This document shows positions 27,037-34,821 of a DNA stretch of 64,000 bases, one piece after another. The position numbers were made by a program, and so were the translations under genes. The notes below the pieces were generated by a model. The model did no database searches. It saw only the letters and a list, made by a program, of their open reading frames with translations, and had not been told where the DNA came from. Location of the stretch: NCBI RefSeq assembly GCF_003121625.1, contig NZ_QDDJ01000002.1:248001-312000 (forward strand), read 5' to 3'. Numbering within the stretch: position 1 is the first letter of the stretch; every line of letters begins with the position of its first letter. The DNA comes from Ornithinimicrobium cavernae. Lineage in GTDB: Bacteria; Actinomycetota; Actinomycetes; Actinomycetales; Dermatophilaceae.

Positions 27037-27933
27037 TTAACCCTCAGGACCGACAGTGTGTTCCCGAACGGTGAGGACCACGGGCCTCCCGGGGTCGGCG
27101 GAGGCGAACCGGTCGCCACCCAGCGGAGGAAACCCGGCCCGCGCGAGTCGCTCCGTGACGTCCGGTGCCGCCGTGCCGCGGGCGAGCCCCACCAGCAGGG
27201 AGTCCGACCCGGGGTCCAGCTGCGGTGGCCCTGCCAGGTCCGCTCCCAGGACGTGCTCGAGCCGGGCGCTCAGGCGCGCCATGTCGTGCGGTCCGGGCAC
27301 CTCGTGCGTCGGCAGTCCCCTCCCCCGCACCAGGTTGTCGCAGAACGGGGCCAGCCGAGCGGCATACAGCTCCTCGGTGGCCCTGCGCAGGTCCGCCACG
27401 GTGCCCTCGTTGTCGAGCCAGACATCCGCCACGGCCCGCCGTGCCTCGTCGGTGGCCTGGGCGTCGATGCGCTGCCCCGCATCGGCGGGGTCCATCCCGC
27501 GGTGCGTCACCAGGCGCCCCAGACGGGTGGCGCGGGAGGCGCCGACAATGACCACGAGGTGATAGCGGGCGGCATAGCCCAGCTCGACCAGGAGGGGGAC
27601 GTCGTGCACGACGAGGCTTCCCTCCGGTGCCGCGTCGACCAGCTCGCGGGTCCGGGCGGCGATCAGCGGGTGGGTGATGCCTTCGAGGTCACCACGGGCG
27701 GCCGGGTCGGAGAAGACGACCCGCCCCAGTGCGGGCCGGTCCAGCTCCCCCGAGGCCGTGAGTATGCCGGACCCGAACCGCTGCGTGACGGCCTCCAGTC
27801 CGGGGGTGCCGGGCTCGACGACCTCACGGGCGAGGCGGTCCGCGTCGATGACGACCGCGCCGTGTGTCGCGAGTGCCTCGGAGACGGTGGACTTCCCGGA
27901 CCCGATGCCACCGCTCAACCCGACCCACAGCAT
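27037..27933 (-). CDS. coaE: dephospho-CoA kinase with a remnant C-terminal domain
   Basis: Last step of CoA synthesis: phosphorylates dephospho-CoA at the ribose 3'-OH. The first ~200 of 298 residues form the kinase: P-loop [34 protein letters not shown] and DVPLLVELG. The remaining ~95 residues are extra. They contain [22 protein letters not shown] and [11 protein letters not shown], which resemble pieces of the GrpB (UPF0157) domain fused to CoaE in mycobacteria, but the stretch is shorter than a full GrpB domain and stops early. ATG 27933 is preceded by TACGCT at six bases, suggesting a leaderless transcript. Confidence 0.92.
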   Translation of the reverse strand: MLWVGLSGGIGSGKSTVSEALATHGAVVIDADRLAREVVEPGTPGLEAVTQRFGSGILTASGELDRPALGRVVFSDPAARGDLEGITHPLIAARTRELVDAAPEGSLVVHDVPLLVELGYAARYHLVVIVGASRATRLGRLVTHRGMDPADAGQRIDAQATDEARRAVADVWLDNEGTVADLRRATEELYAARLAPFCDNLVRGRGLPTHEVPGPHDMARLSARLEHVLGADLAGPPQLDPGSDSLLVGLARGTAAPDVTERLARAGFPPLGGDRFASADPGRPVVLTVREHTVGPEG

Positions 27934-27939
27934 GGGGCC

Positions 27940-27945
27940 AGCGTA
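27940..27945 (-). promoter_or_regulatory. candidate -10 of leaderless coaE mRNA
   Basis: TACGCT on the minus strand, six bases before ATG 27933, no Shine-Dalgarno. In this position transcription would begin at or next to the start codon. Confidence 0.5.
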
Positions 27946-28152
27946 GTCGTGCCGAGACGTCCCGCCCGACCTCTGCTGGCGCCCACGGTCCGTCAGCTGA
28001 ACAGCCGGCTCCACCACGTGGGTCGCGCAGCACGTGCCCGACGCCTCCGGGCCGCCCGGCCCGCTGCTGCTCGCGGACCGCCCTGCCGTCTGGGATCGGG
28101 CGACATCCACGTGCTGATCCTGCCAGCGTGTGACCGCGGGCCCACGGTGCGG

Positions 28153-28158
28153 CACACT
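28153..28158 (+). promoter_or_regulatory. weak candidate -10 of the SDR gene
   Basis: CACACT six bases before ATG 28165. It shares the CAnnnT-six-base-start layout seen at 28992 and 31320 and may mark a leaderless mRNA; the match to TAnnnT is one base short. Confidence 0.3.
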
Positions 28159-28164
28159 CGCCCT

Positions 28165-28920
28165 ATGTCACAGCGCATCGTCGTCACCGGAGGCGGCACC
28201 GGCATCGGCCGGGCCATCGCCGCTGCCCTGCTCCCACAGGCGAGCCAGGTCATCCTCGTCGGCCGCCGCGAGGAGGTGCTCCGCGAGGCCGCCCGCGAGC
28301 TGGCGCCGCAGGCACCGCCCGGCGTCCAGATCAGCCCCCTGGCGTGCGACCTCACCGTGCCGGCCGAGGTCGACCGGCTCTCTGCGCTGCTGCACCGTGG
28401 AGCGCCCATCGATGTCCTGGTGTGCAACGCGGGAGGCAACCTCGGCCATGCCGCAGGCCCCGGGCTCGAGTCGATCGCGCAGGGGTGGCGCGCTGACTTC
28501 GACGCGAACGTGCTCTCCGCCGTGCTCCTCACCGAGGCGCTGCTGGACCACCTCACCAGGCCCGGTGGCCGGGTGATCGCGATGAGCTCCATCGCCGCGC
28601 TGCGCGGGTCCGGTTCCTACGGGGCGGCCAAGGCGGCCGTCAACGCGTGGGTGCTCTCGCTGGCGACCCAGGTGGCGCCGGAGGGCATCACCGTCAACGC
28701 TGTGGCGCCCGGGTTCGTGCCGACGACGCCGTTCTGGGAGGACCGGATCGCGGCGGACCCCGCAAGCTACGACAAGCGCGTGGCCCCGATCCCCATGGGT
28801 CGGCCCGGCACCCCGGAGGAGATCGCTGCCGCGGTCGCCTACCTGGCTGCCCCCGGTGCGGCGTGGACGACCGGCCAGATCCTGCAGGTCAACGGAGGCA
28901 CCGTGCTCGGCCGCGGCTGA
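28165..28920 (+). CDS. SDR-family NAD(P)-dependent oxidoreductase
   Basis: Classical short-chain dehydrogenase/reductase; substrate unknown. The 251-residue protein has the cofactor motif TGGGTGIG (8-15), CNAGG (structural NAG), the catalytic Ser in AMSSIAALRG, Tyr/Lys in SYGAAKAAV, and the common C-terminal TGQILQVNGG. ATG 28165 is the only start that gives the normal SDR N-terminus; the frame is open far upstream across coaE but that part is a shadow. The gene is divergent from coaE with 231 bases between them. Nothing nearby hints at its substrate. Confidence 0.88.
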   Translation: MSQRIVVTGGGTGIGRAIAAALLPQASQVILVGRREEVLREAARELAPQAPPGVQISPLACDLTVPAEVDRLSALLHRGAPIDVLVCNAGGNLGHAAGPGLESIAQGWRADFDANVLSAVLLTEALLDHLTRPGGRVIAMSSIAALRGSGSYGAAKAAVNAWVLSLATQVAPEGITVNAVAPGFVPTTPFWEDRIAADPASYDKRVAPIPMGRPGTPEEIAAAVAYLAAPGAAWTTGQILQVNGGTVLGRG

Positions 28921-28991
28921 GCCAGCACACGTGGCCGGCCGCCCGACACGAACACCACCCGTGCCACGCGCCGCAGACGTGGCCTTCGTGA

Positions 28992-28997
28992 CAGCAT
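28992..28997 (+). promoter_or_regulatory. weak candidate -10 of the 95-residue gene
   Basis: CAGCAT, then GCGGGC, then ATG 29004. The same spacer GCGGGC separates CAGACT from the methyltransferase ATG at 31332. Possible leaderless start; low certainty. Confidence 0.3.
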
Positions 28998-29003
28998 GCG
29001 GGC

Positions 29004-29291
29004 ATGTCTGACGACGTCGAGGTCTCAGCCCTGGCGATCAACGTGACCGTCCCCGAGCACCTGCGGTGGAAGGACACCCGGCGCGGCGAGGAGTTCGAGC
29101 TCACCTCCCTCAACGTCCGGCTGCTTCCCGACGGCCACCTGGCGGCGAAGGCGTACGGACGCCCGACCGCGGGCGGGCGAGGAGGTTACACCTCGTTCAC
29201 GCTGCCTGACTCCCCCGAGCTGCAGGCGCTCATCGCCGCAGCGGCAGACCGGGCCGGCCTCCTCTGGTCCCGCCACCGAGGCCTCGGCTGA
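29004..29291 (+). CDS. small protein of unknown function (95 aa)
   Basis: Not recognised. The protein is soluble and mixed in character: an acidic start (MSDDVEVSALAINVTVPEHL), a charged central part (WKDTRRGEEFELTSLNVRLL), a short Gly/Arg loop (PTAGGRGGYTSFTLPD) and an Ala-rich C-terminal helix (ELQALIAAAADRAGLL). It has no signal peptide, membrane segment or Cys. Codon use (strong GC third positions) looks like that of a real gene, and the ATG fits the leaderless layout seen elsewhere. It sits between an SDR gene and a repeat array and converges with rpsA. Confidence 0.6.
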   Translation: MSDDVEVSALAINVTVPEHLRWKDTRRGEEFELTSLNVRLLPDGHLAAKAYGRPTAGGRGGYTSFTLPDSPELQALIAAAADRAGLLWSRHRGLG

Positions 29292-29295
29292 GCTC

Positions 29296-29587
29296 CCCGC
29301 CCGCCACCGCCCCACCGCTCTGCACAACGCGTCGCACACGACACCAACTGCAGAGCGCAGGCCCGCAACCCGCCCGCCACCGCCCCACCGCTCTGCACAA
29401 CGCGTCGCACACGACACCAACTGCAGAGCACAGGCCCGCAACCCGCCCGCCACCACCCCACCGCTCTGCACAACGCGTCGCACACGACACCAACTGCAGA
29501 GCACAGGCCCGCAACCCGCCCGCCACCGCCCCACCGCTCTGCACAACGCGTCGCACACGACACCAACTGCAGAGCGCGGGCGCGCCC
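29296..29587. repeat. 73-bp tandem repeat, four copies, each with a hairpin
   Basis: The reference word CTCTGCAC recurs at 29318, 29391, 29464 and 29537, exactly 73 bases apart. Each unit holds an inverted repeat GCTCTGCA / TGCAGAGC around 24 bases, with an inner GTCG/CGAC pair, so each can form a hairpin or cruciform. Copies differ at only a few positions, and the last tail diverges. With the terminator at 29599 it fills the convergent gap between the small gene and rpsA. The period is not a multiple of three, which argues against coding. Confidence 0.95.
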
Positions 29588-29598
29588 CACGCAAGCGA

Positions 29599-29634
29599 AA
29601 CGGCCCGGCTCCCCACAGGGGGAACCGGGCCGTT
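29599..29634 (-). terminator. rpsA terminator hairpin
   Basis: AACGGCCCGG-CTCCCC pairs with GGGGAA-CCGGGCCGTT across ACAG: 16 pairs with one mismatch. On the minus strand it follows rpsA by about 30 bases and is followed by TTTCGCTT, a short U-rich run. It could also stop readthrough from the plus strand. Confidence 0.75.
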
Positions 29635-29641
29635 CGGCATA

Positions 29642-29658
29642 CTCCGGTCAGACCGGAG
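29642..29658. repeat. small palindrome next to the rpsA stop
   Basis: CTCCGGTC-A-GACCGGAG, perfect 8-bp arms, six bases beyond the rpsA stop. It may act with the larger hairpin at 29599 as a double terminator. Confidence 0.5.
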
Positions 29659-29664
29659 CGGTGC

Positions 29665-31152
29665 TCAGTTGCCGGTGAGCTTCTCGCGCAGCGCGGCGAG
29701 GGCCTCGTCGGAGGCCAGGGTGCCCTGGGCCTCGACGGGGGCCGACGGAGCCGCGGACGACTCGCTGCTGGAGGAGCTGCTGCCCGAGGAGTAGGTCGTC
29801 GGGGAGTCGCCGGTGTCGGCGCTGTCCTCGGCCTCGGAGGCCGCCTCGACCTGCGCCTTGTGCGCCTCGTAGCGCTTGTGGGCGTCGGCGTACTCCTTCT
29901 CCCACTTCTCGCGCTGGGTCTCGAAGCCCTCGAGCCACTCGTTGGACTCGGGGTCGAAGCCCTCGGGGTACTTGTAGTTCCCCTCCTCGTCGTACTCGGC
30001 GGCCATGCCGTACAGCGTCGGGTCGAACTCGGCCGCGACGGCCTCGTTGGCCTGCTTCAGCGACAGCGAGATCCGGCGACGCTCGAGGTCGATGTCGATG
30101 ACCTTGACGAAGATGTCCGTGCCGACCGTGACGACCTGCTCCGGCAGCTCGACGTGACGCTCGGCGAGCTCGGAGATGTGGACCAGGCCCTCGATGCCGT
30201 CCTCGACGCGCACGAACGCACCGAAGGGCACCAGCTTGGTGACCTTGCCGGGCACGACCTGGCCGATGGCGTGGGTCCGCGCGAAGTGCTGCCACGGGTC
30301 CTCCTGGGTCGCCTTCAGCGACAGGGAGACACGCTCGCGGTCCATGTCGACGTCCAGGACCTCGACGGTGACCTCGTCGCCGACCTCGACGACCTCACCC
30401 GGGTTGTCGATGTGCTTCCAGGACAGCTCGGAGACGTGCACGAGGCCGTCCACGCCGCCACCCAGGTCGACGAACGCACCGAAGTTGACGATGCTGCTGA
30501 CGACACCGGACCGGACCTGGCCCTTGGCGAGCTCCTTGAGGAAGGTGGTGCGGACCTCGGACTGGGTCTGCTCCAGCCACGCGCGGCGGGACAGGACCAC
30601 GTTGTTGCGGTTCTTGTCCAGCTCGATGATCTTGGCCTCGATCTGCTGGCCGACGTAGGGCTGCAGGTCGCGGACGCGCCGCATCTCGACGAGGGAGGCG
30701 GGGAGGAAGCCACGCAGACCGATGTCGAGGATCAGGCCGCCCTTGACGACCTCGATGACGGTGCCGGTGACGACGCCGTCCTCCTCCTTGACCTGCTCGA
30801 TGGAGCCCCAGGCGCGCTCGTACTGCGCGCGCTTCTTGGACAGGATCAGGCGGCCTTCCTTGTCCTCCTTCTGGAGGACCAGGGCCTCGACCTCGTCGCC
30901 GACGTTGACGACCTCGGAGGGGTCGACGTCGTGCTTGATGGCCAGCTCGCGGGACGGGATGACGCCCTCGGTCTTGTAGCCGATGTCCAGCAGGACCTCG
31001 TCGCGGTCGACCTTGACGATCACACCCTCGACGATGTCGCCGTCGTTGAAGTTCTTGATCGTGGCGTCGATCGCTGCGAGGAGTTCCTCCTCAGACCCGA
31101 TGTCGTTGATCGCGATCTGGGAGATGGCCTTCTCAGGCGCAGTTGCAGTCAT
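29665..31152 (-). CDS. rpsA: 30S ribosomal protein S1
   Basis: RNA-binding ribosomal protein that helps mRNA loading. The 495-residue protein has four S1 (OB-fold) repeats: DGDIVEGVIVKVDRDEVLLD, a second one containing GVVTGTVIEVVKGGLILDIG, a third with VSSIVNFGAFVDLGGGVDGL and a fourth with VTKLVPFGAFVRVEDGIEGL, then a Ser/Glu-rich tail (SSGSSSSSSESS), typical of actinobacterial S1. ATG 31152 gives the family start MTATAPEKAISQIAINDIG; the open frame is 17 codons longer. The usual actinobacterial order polA-rpsA-coaE-uvrB is interrupted here by plus-strand genes. Confidence 0.97.
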   Translation of the reverse strand: MTATAPEKAISQIAINDIGSEEELLAAIDATIKNFNDGDIVEGVIVKVDRDEVLLDIGYKTEGVIPSRELAIKHDVDPSEVVNVGDEVEALVLQKEDKEGRLILSKKRAQYERAWGSIEQVKEEDGVVTGTVIEVVKGGLILDIGLRGFLPASLVEMRRVRDLQPYVGQQIEAKIIELDKNRNNVVLSRRAWLEQTQSEVRTTFLKELAKGQVRSGVVSSIVNFGAFVDLGGGVDGLVHVSELSWKHIDNPGEVVEVGDEVTVEVLDVDMDRERVSLSLKATQEDPWQHFARTHAIGQVVPGKVTKLVPFGAFVRVEDGIEGLVHISELAERHVELPEQVVTVGTDIFVKVIDIDLERRRISLSLKQANEAVAAEFDPTLYGMAAEYDEEGNYKYPEGFDPESNEWLEGFETQREKWEKEYADAHKRYEAHKAQVEAASEAEDSADTGDSPTTYSSGSSSSSSESSAAPSAPVEAQGTLASDEALAALREKLTGN

Positions 31153-31319
31153 GTAGTAGGGGCTCCGTTGTGTGGACAAGCAGTGCGGGCGGGACTCGGT
31201 CATGGCGTTCGGTCATGATGAGGGCCCGCCCAGGATGGACAGATGTTGTGATGGCACGCACGAACGCACGCGCCGCGCGGACCTACCCTACCCGGGCGCG
31301 CCACCGCTGGTCAATCCGG

Positions 31320-31325
31320 CAGACT
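31320..31325 (+). promoter_or_regulatory. weak candidate -10 of the methyltransferase gene
   Basis: CAGACT, GCGGGC, then ATG 31332. Possible leaderless start with a non-canonical first base; no Shine-Dalgarno is present. Confidence 0.3.
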
Positions 31326-31331
31326 GCGGGC

Positions 31332-32252
31332 ATGAGCAGGCCACCGGACCAGGATCCTCCGCCCGGCTCCCCCACCCCGGACCGACCTGCTCAGTATGCC
31401 GTGGGGCCGGCCGAGGCGGTCGCGCGCCGGCCGGTGGGGGCGACCGAGAGCGCCGGCGCCAGCCGGGTCTGGTGGGACGCGGAGGCGGCGGAGTACTACC
31501 GGGAGCACCACGACATCCTGGGTGACGACCGGCTGATGTGGGGCCCGGAGGGCGTCTACGAGTCCGAGCTGCGCCTGCTTGGCGACCTGGCCGGGCGGCA
31601 GGTGCTCGAGTTCGGGGCCGGAGCCGCACAGGGTAGCCGCTGGTGCGCGGCGCAGGGCGCACGGGTGGTGGCCACCGACATCTCCGGTGCCATGCTGCGT
31701 CAGGGCTGCGCCCTGGACCGGGCCGTTCCGCTCCCGACAGGAGCCAGCCACAAGTCAGGGGGCACAGGCGGGCCGACCCGTGCTCCGGCATACGTCCAGT
31801 GCGACGCGGCCCGCCTCCCCTTCCCGGACGCCTGCTTCGACACCGCCTTCTCGGCCTACGGGGCCGTGCCGTTCGTGGCCGACTCCGCCGGGCTCCTCCG
31901 GGAGGTGTCCCGCGTGCTGCGACCGGGAGGGCTGCTGGTGTTCTCGGTGAGCCACCCGGTGCGGTGGGCCCTGCCCGACGTCCCGGGTGAGGCCGGCCTG
32001 ACCGTGCGGCACTCCTACTTCGACAGGACGCCGTACGTCGAGGAGGACGCCACGGGCCGCGCGACGTACGTCGAGCACCACCGCACCCTGGGTGACCGGG
32101 TCCGGGAGATCGTCGGCGCGGGGCTGCGGCTCACCGACCTGGTGGAGCCGGAGTGGCCCGAGGGGGCAACGCACGAGTGGGGCGGCTGGAGTGCGCTGCG
32201 CGGCTCCCTCGTGCCGGGCACCGCGATCTTCGTGGCCAGGAAGCCCTCGTGA
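31332..32252 (+). CDS. class I SAM-dependent methyltransferase
   Basis: Methyltransferase of the Methyltransf_11 type; substrate unknown. The 306-residue protein has a Pro/Ala-rich leader (about 1-45), motif I VLEFGAGAAQGSRW, motif II ATDISGAML, the DAARLPFPDACFD region, and post-motif LLREVSRVLRPGGLLVFSVS. ATG 31332 is chosen because it is the first Met with a leaderless-type box; another 63 codons are open upstream but run over the rpsA promoter area. The gene is divergent from rpsA and followed by a Liv-type binding protein gene 153 bases later, with no clear functional link. Confidence 0.85.
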   Translation: MSRPPDQDPPPGSPTPDRPAQYAVGPAEAVARRPVGATESAGASRVWWDAEAAEYYREHHDILGDDRLMWGPEGVYESELRLLGDLAGRQVLEFGAGAAQGSRWCAAQGARVVATDISGAMLRQGCALDRAVPLPTGASHKSGGTGGPTRAPAYVQCDAARLPFPDACFDTAFSAYGAVPFVADSAGLLREVSRVLRPGGLLVFSVSHPVRWALPDVPGEAGLTVRHSYFDRTPYVEEDATGRATYVEHHRTLGDRVREIVGAGLRLTDLVEPEWPEGATHEWGGWSALRGSLVPGTAIFVARKPS

Positions 32253-32350
32253 GCCGTCGTGGGGAGCCTGGTCGACCGTCCTGAGCAGGCAGGACGAGCT
32301 CGTCGGGTCACAGTACGGTCACAGAAGCCCACAGCGGGTCAATCCCCTAT

Positions 32351-32356
32351 TAGTGT
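32351..32356 (+). promoter_or_regulatory. candidate livJ -10 box
   Basis: TAGTGT lies about 50 bases before the livJ ATG in a locally AT-richer patch. No good -35 is visible. Upstream, GGTCACAG occurs twice 11 bases apart (32306 and 32317), one helical turn, which may be a regulator site. Confidence 0.35.
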
Positions 32357-32405
32357 GGCGCCCATCACCGGCCCGTGACGCGGGCCACACGTCGAGAGGG
32401 AACCG

Positions 32406-33764
32406 ATGCGTAGAAGGACACACTTCAAGGCGGCAGCCGTCCTGTCGGCGGTTGCGCTGCTGACCGCCTGTGGCGGGGACTCCGAGGAGGAGCCCGAGGA
32501 CACTCCCACAGCCGCTGAGACCGAGGACACCGAGACCGAGACGGACGACACGGACACCGCGACCGAGACCGGCGACGGTTCCGGTGAGACGGCGGGTCCG
32601 GGTGGTGGCGAGGCCGGGGACTTCGTCTTCGGTTATCTCTTCCCGGAGACCGGCGCTCTCGCGTATCTCGGCCCGCCCCAGATCAGTGCCCTGGAGATGG
32701 CGATCCAGGACATCAACGCGGCCGGCGGTGTGCTCGGCGCGGAGGTGCCGGCTCCCATCGGTGGTGACGAGGGTGACCAGGCCACCGTCGTGCAGGCGTC
32801 CGCGGACCGCGTCCTCGGTCAGAACCCGACGGCGATCATCGGCGCGGCGTCCTCCGGTCGTTCGCTCGATGTCATCGACCGCATCACCGGTGCGGGCGTC
32901 CTGCAGTGCTCGGGTTCGAACACGGCTCCGACGTTCACCGACTATGACGACGGTGGCTTCTACATCCGCACCGCGCCCTCGGACGCTCTGCAGGGCCCGG
33001 TGCTGGCCAACACCATCGTGAACGACGGCTGGAGCAACGTGGCCATCGTCGCCCGCGCTGACGACTACGGACGCGGCCTGGCCGACGCCACGGCGTCCGC
33101 GCTGGAGAACGCTGGTGCGACGGTCCTGCTGAACGAGACCTACGACCCCAACGCCCAGCAGTTCGACGGAACCGTCCAGGCAGTCGTCTCGGCCAGCCCG
33201 GACGCGGTCGTCATCGTCGGCTTCGAGGAGAGCACCCAGATCCTGCAGGGCCTCATCGAGCAGGGTCTCACCCCCGCCGACATGGGCTTCTACGGTGCTG
33301 ACGGCATGCGCAACCCCGAGCTGGGCAGCCTCGTCGACGAGAGCAACCCCGCCATCCTGGCCGGGATGAAGGGCACCGCCCCCGCCTCCGGCGCCAACGA
33401 GGAGTTCGTGTCGGCCCTCGCCGAGTTCGACCCGGCGCTGGGTGACAACACCCAGTTCGCGCCACAGGTCTACGACTGCGCGGTGACGATCGCCCTGGCG
33501 GCCGAGGCTGCCGGGTCGAGCGACCCGGCGCAGATCAAGGACGCGGTGGTCGACGTCACCAAGGAAGGGACCGCCTGCACGAGCTACGAGGAGTGCAAGG
33601 GCCTGATCGAGGACGGCGAGGACATCGACTACAACGGTGCCAGCGGTCCGCTGGACTTCACCGATGTCGGTGAGCCGGGCAAGGCCTCCATCGAGGTCTA
33701 CGGCTTCAACGACGCCGGCGAGTTCGAGACCCTCGACACCGTCGAGTCCAACCCCGAGGGCTGA
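32406..33764 (+). CDS. livJ: branched-chain amino-acid-type ABC transporter substrate-binding lipoprotein
   Basis: Extracellular binding protein of the Liv/amide-urea type. The 452-residue protein has a lipoprotein signal with lipobox LLTACGG (Cys22), then an acidic Glu/Asp/Thr-rich linker (about 25-70) likely spanning the cell wall, and the periplasmic-binding fold type I (FGYLFPETGALAYLGPPQ, AIIGAASSGRSLDVID, PDAVVIVGF). AGAGGG stands before ATG 32406. It converges with livF-G-M-H, which supply the other subunits, so binding protein and membrane complex are made from different transcripts. The exact ligand (Leu/Ile/Val, urea or other) is not determined. Confidence 0.88.
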   Translation: MRRRTHFKAAAVLSAVALLTACGGDSEEEPEDTPTAAETEDTETETDDTDTATETGDGSGETAGPGGGEAGDFVFGYLFPETGALAYLGPPQISALEMAIQDINAAGGVLGAEVPAPIGGDEGDQATVVQASADRVLGQNPTAIIGAASSGRSLDVIDRITGAGVLQCSGSNTAPTFTDYDDGGFYIRTAPSDALQGPVLANTIVNDGWSNVAIVARADDYGRGLADATASALENAGATVLLNETYDPNAQQFDGTVQAVVSASPDAVVIVGFEESTQILQGLIEQGLTPADMGFYGADGMRNPELGSLVDESNPAILAGMKGTAPASGANEEFVSALAEFDPALGDNTQFAPQVYDCAVTIALAAEAAGSSDPAQIKDAVVDVTKEGTACTSYEECKGLIEDGEDIDYNGASGPLDFTDVGEPGKASIEVYGFNDAGEFETLDTVESNPEG

Positions 33765-33787
33765 TCCACCGCAGCCCTCATCGCCTC

Positions 33788-33836
33788 ACACGCCACCGGC
33801 CCGGTCCCCCTGCAGGGGGCCGGGCCGGTGGCGTGT
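33788..33836 (+). terminator. long near-perfect hairpin after livJ
   Basis: ACACGCCACCGGCCCGG (33788-33804) pairs with CCGGGCCGGTGGCGTGT (33820-33836), and the centre CCCCCTGCAGGGGG is itself a palindrome; a single T is the only bulge. It starts 23 bases after the livJ stop. Probable strong terminator, able to act in both directions. Confidence 0.75.
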
Positions 33837-33910
33837 CCGGGGCACGCGGTCCGCAGTGGTCTCGCGGGGGTGTGACCTGCCGGATCGGATCGCGCGACGT
33901 CAGACGGGCA

Positions 33911-34027
33911 CGTCCCTGTCCCCCTCCGAACCGCCTCCCTGTCCCCTCCGAACCGTGTCCCCGTCCCTCTCGGAGACCGAATCCCCCCGTCCCCTCCGAG
34001 ACCCACTTGCCCGGCCTCCTCGGAGAC
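33911..34027. repeat. degenerate 21-25-bp tandem repeat
   Basis: Five units (33911, 33932, 33954, 33978, 34003) share the pattern pyrimidine-rich CCCTGTCCCCTCCGAAC, changing to CCGTCCCCTCCGAGAC in the later ones. It ends 24 bases before the livF stop and, with the hairpin at 33788, occupies most of the livJ/livF convergent gap. No coding capacity is evident. Confidence 0.8.
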
Positions 34028-34050
34028 GAGGTGATCGAGCGGCCCGGCGG

Positions 34051-34821
34051 TCAGTCCTCGATGTGCGCGAGCGTGCCCAGGTAGAGCTCGATCACCTTCG
34101 GGTCGTGGGCCAGCTGCTCACCGGTGCCGGTATAGGCGTCCTTCCCCTGGTCCAGCACGTAGGCGCGGTCGGAGATGTCCAGGCACTGGCGGGCGTTCTG
34201 CTCGACCATGAGGATCGACACCCCGGACTCGTTGATCGTCGTGACCGCCTCGAAGACGCTGTCCTGCATGAGGGGTGAGAGCCCGGCCGACGGCTCGTCC
34301 AGGAAGAGCACCTGGGGATCGGTCATCAGGGCACGGCCCATGGCGACAACCTGGCGCTCGCCGCCGGACAGCGACCCGGCCTTCTGGCGACGCCGGTCAC
34401 CGAGGAGAGGGAACAGCTCACGGACCTTGCCGAACCGCTGAGCGAACTCCTTGGGACGCACGAACATCCCCATCTCGAGGTTCTCCTCGATGGTCAGGGA
34501 CGGGAAGACGTTGTTGTTCTGCGGCACGTAGCCGACCCCGACGGCGACCAGCCGGTGTGCCTTGGCGGCCGTGATGTCCTCACCCCGCAGGCTGACCTCG
34601 CCCGAGCGGACCGGCACCAGGCCGAAGAGCGTCTTGATCAGCGTCGACTTGCCGGCCCCGTTGGGGCCGATGATGCCGACCAGTTCACCAGGGCCGACCT
34701 CCACGGTGCACCCGTTGAGGATGTTGACCTCCGGGATGTAGCCCGAGACGAGGTCACGGCACGCCAGGAGCGGCTCCGTCGCGGGGGTGTCCGGCCGCGG
34801 TTCGGTGGTCTCGGTGCTCAC
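34051..34821 (-). CDS. livF: branched-chain amino-acid-type ABC transporter ATPase LivF
   Basis: One of two ATPases of a Liv-type importer. The 256-residue protein has Walker A GPNGAGKSTLI, the Q-loop region PQNNNVFPSLTIEENLEMG, signature LSGGERQ, Walker B VLFLDEPSAGLSP and the H-loop-like EQNARQCL. PQNNNVFPSLTVEENL is characteristic of LivF. The GTG start overlaps the livG stop (GTGA). It is last in the livH-M-G-F run. Confidence 0.94.
   Translation of the reverse strand: MSTETTEPRPDTPATEPLLACRDLVSGYIPEVNILNGCTVEVGPGELVGIIGPNGAGKSTLIKTLFGLVPVRSGEVSLRGEDITAAKAHRLVAVGVGYVPQNNNVFPSLTIEENLEMGMFVRPKEFAQRFGKVRELFPLLGDRRRQKAGSLSGGERQVVAMGRALMTDPQVLFLDEPSAGLSPLMQDSVFEAVTTINESGVSILMVEQNARQCLDISDRAYVLDQGKDAYTGTGEQLAHDPKVIELYLGTLAHIED

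Noticed and set aside
27040-27080. GTTCCCGAAC upstream of uvrB as an SOS box
   Set aside because: The half sites face the wrong way and are two bases apart instead of the GAAC-N4-GTTC arrangement; it lies in the coaE end. No LexA box was found before uvrA either.
29296-29587. Possible CRISPR array
   Set aside because: Units are continuous 73-bp tandem copies without unique spacers, and no cas genes are present. The same applies to the 24-bp array at 3659.
29025-29594. Minus-strand frames with repeated SAVGVVCDALCRAVG peptides
   Set aside because: They arise from the 73-bp DNA repeat. The period is not divisible by three, so the frames shift from copy to copy and no single protein repeat is conserved.
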